A program made the position numbers and the translations under genes. This document shows, one piece after another, positions 6,457 to 6,560 of a stretch of 6,560 nt of DNA (positions are counted from its first letter, which is position 1; every line of letters starts with the position of its first letter). A model generated the notes under the pieces. The model did not search any database and had not been told where the DNA came from. It was given only the letters and a program-made list of their open reading frames with translations. The stretch is from Deltaproteobacteria bacterium (GTDB lineage: Bacteria; Myxococcota_A; Polyangia; Palsa-1104; JAEUJZ01), in contig JAGNNG010000109.1 of assembly GCA_017990795.1 (NCBI GenBank), forward strand, positions 1 to 6,560, given 5' to 3'.

Positions 6457-6560
6457 GTGACGGAAAAACGCAGGCTTCGCGTGGCCGTGCTCTACGGCGG
6501 TCGGTCGGGGGAGCATGAGATCTCGCTGCGCTCGGCAGCCTCGGTGATTCGCAATCTGGA
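6457..6560 (+). CDS. ddl: D-alanine--D-alanine ligase, N-terminal fragment (runs off window)
   Basis: The first 34 codons of D-Ala--D-Ala ligase, the cytoplasmic ATP-dependent enzyme that makes the dipeptide ending of the peptidoglycan stem. The start of the N-terminal domain is recognisable: VAVLYGGRSGEHEIS (9-23) followed by LRSAASVIRNL, matching the family GGRSxEHEVSLxSA signature that helps bind the first D-alanine. The start is a GTG at 6457, with AAGGAG (6442-6447) nine bases upstream, lying in the end of the RHH gene, so the two are probably translated from one message. The rest lies beyond the window; the fragment alone does not show which Ddl subtype it is. Confidence 0.9.
   Translation, partial: MTEKRRLRVAVLYGGRSGEHEISLRSAASVIRNL

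Overview
The window looks like chromosomal DNA of a deltaproteobacterial / Myxococcota-type bacterium with moderately high G+C. The basis is a Hanks-type Ser/Thr kinase with a Pro/Lys-rich extracytoplasmic tail, a lipoprotein carrying a CX4CH haem-type motif, and a ParA whose N-terminus carries four cysteines. This is inference from gene content only. I see no tRNA, rRNA, CRISPR array, insertion sequence or prophage gene.

Layout. The left part is read on the minus strand. A complete membrane-anchored Ser/Thr kinase occupies 82-1782. Further right is a small lipoprotein with one c-type-cytochrome-like motif (2302-2706). A strong intrinsic terminator (2106-2140, minus strand) lies between them, so the two genes are probably separate transcription units. 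The lipoprotein gene has a recognisable promoter whose -10 box sits inside a perfect 16-bp palindrome next to tandem GGCCA repeats.

After a divergent intergenic region of about 625 bp, everything is on the plus strand: a 75-residue small protein of unknown function (3332-3559), a HhH-GPD-type DNA glycosylase-like protein (3637-4869), a ParA ATPase with an N-terminal CxxC...CxxxC segment (4960-5958), a 127-residue protein ending in a ribbon-helix-helix (RHH) DNA-binding domain (6071-6454), and the first 34 codons of D-alanine--D-alanine ligase (6457 to the window edge). The last two are only 2 bp apart and are probably co-transcribed.

How the genes may work together. The most suggestive grouping is ParA plus RHH protein. 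ParA-type ATPases commonly work with a DNA-binding partner, and RHH proteins fill that role in some plasmid systems (ParF/ParG). No ParB-like gene is visible here, so this could be an orphan ParA positioning or partition module next to a cell-wall gene. The kinase, lipoprotein, small protein and glycosylase show no obvious shared pathway. The candidates most worth following up are the Cys-rich ParA/RHH pair, the palindromic operator before the lipoprotein, and the short SD-led reading frame before the glycosylase.
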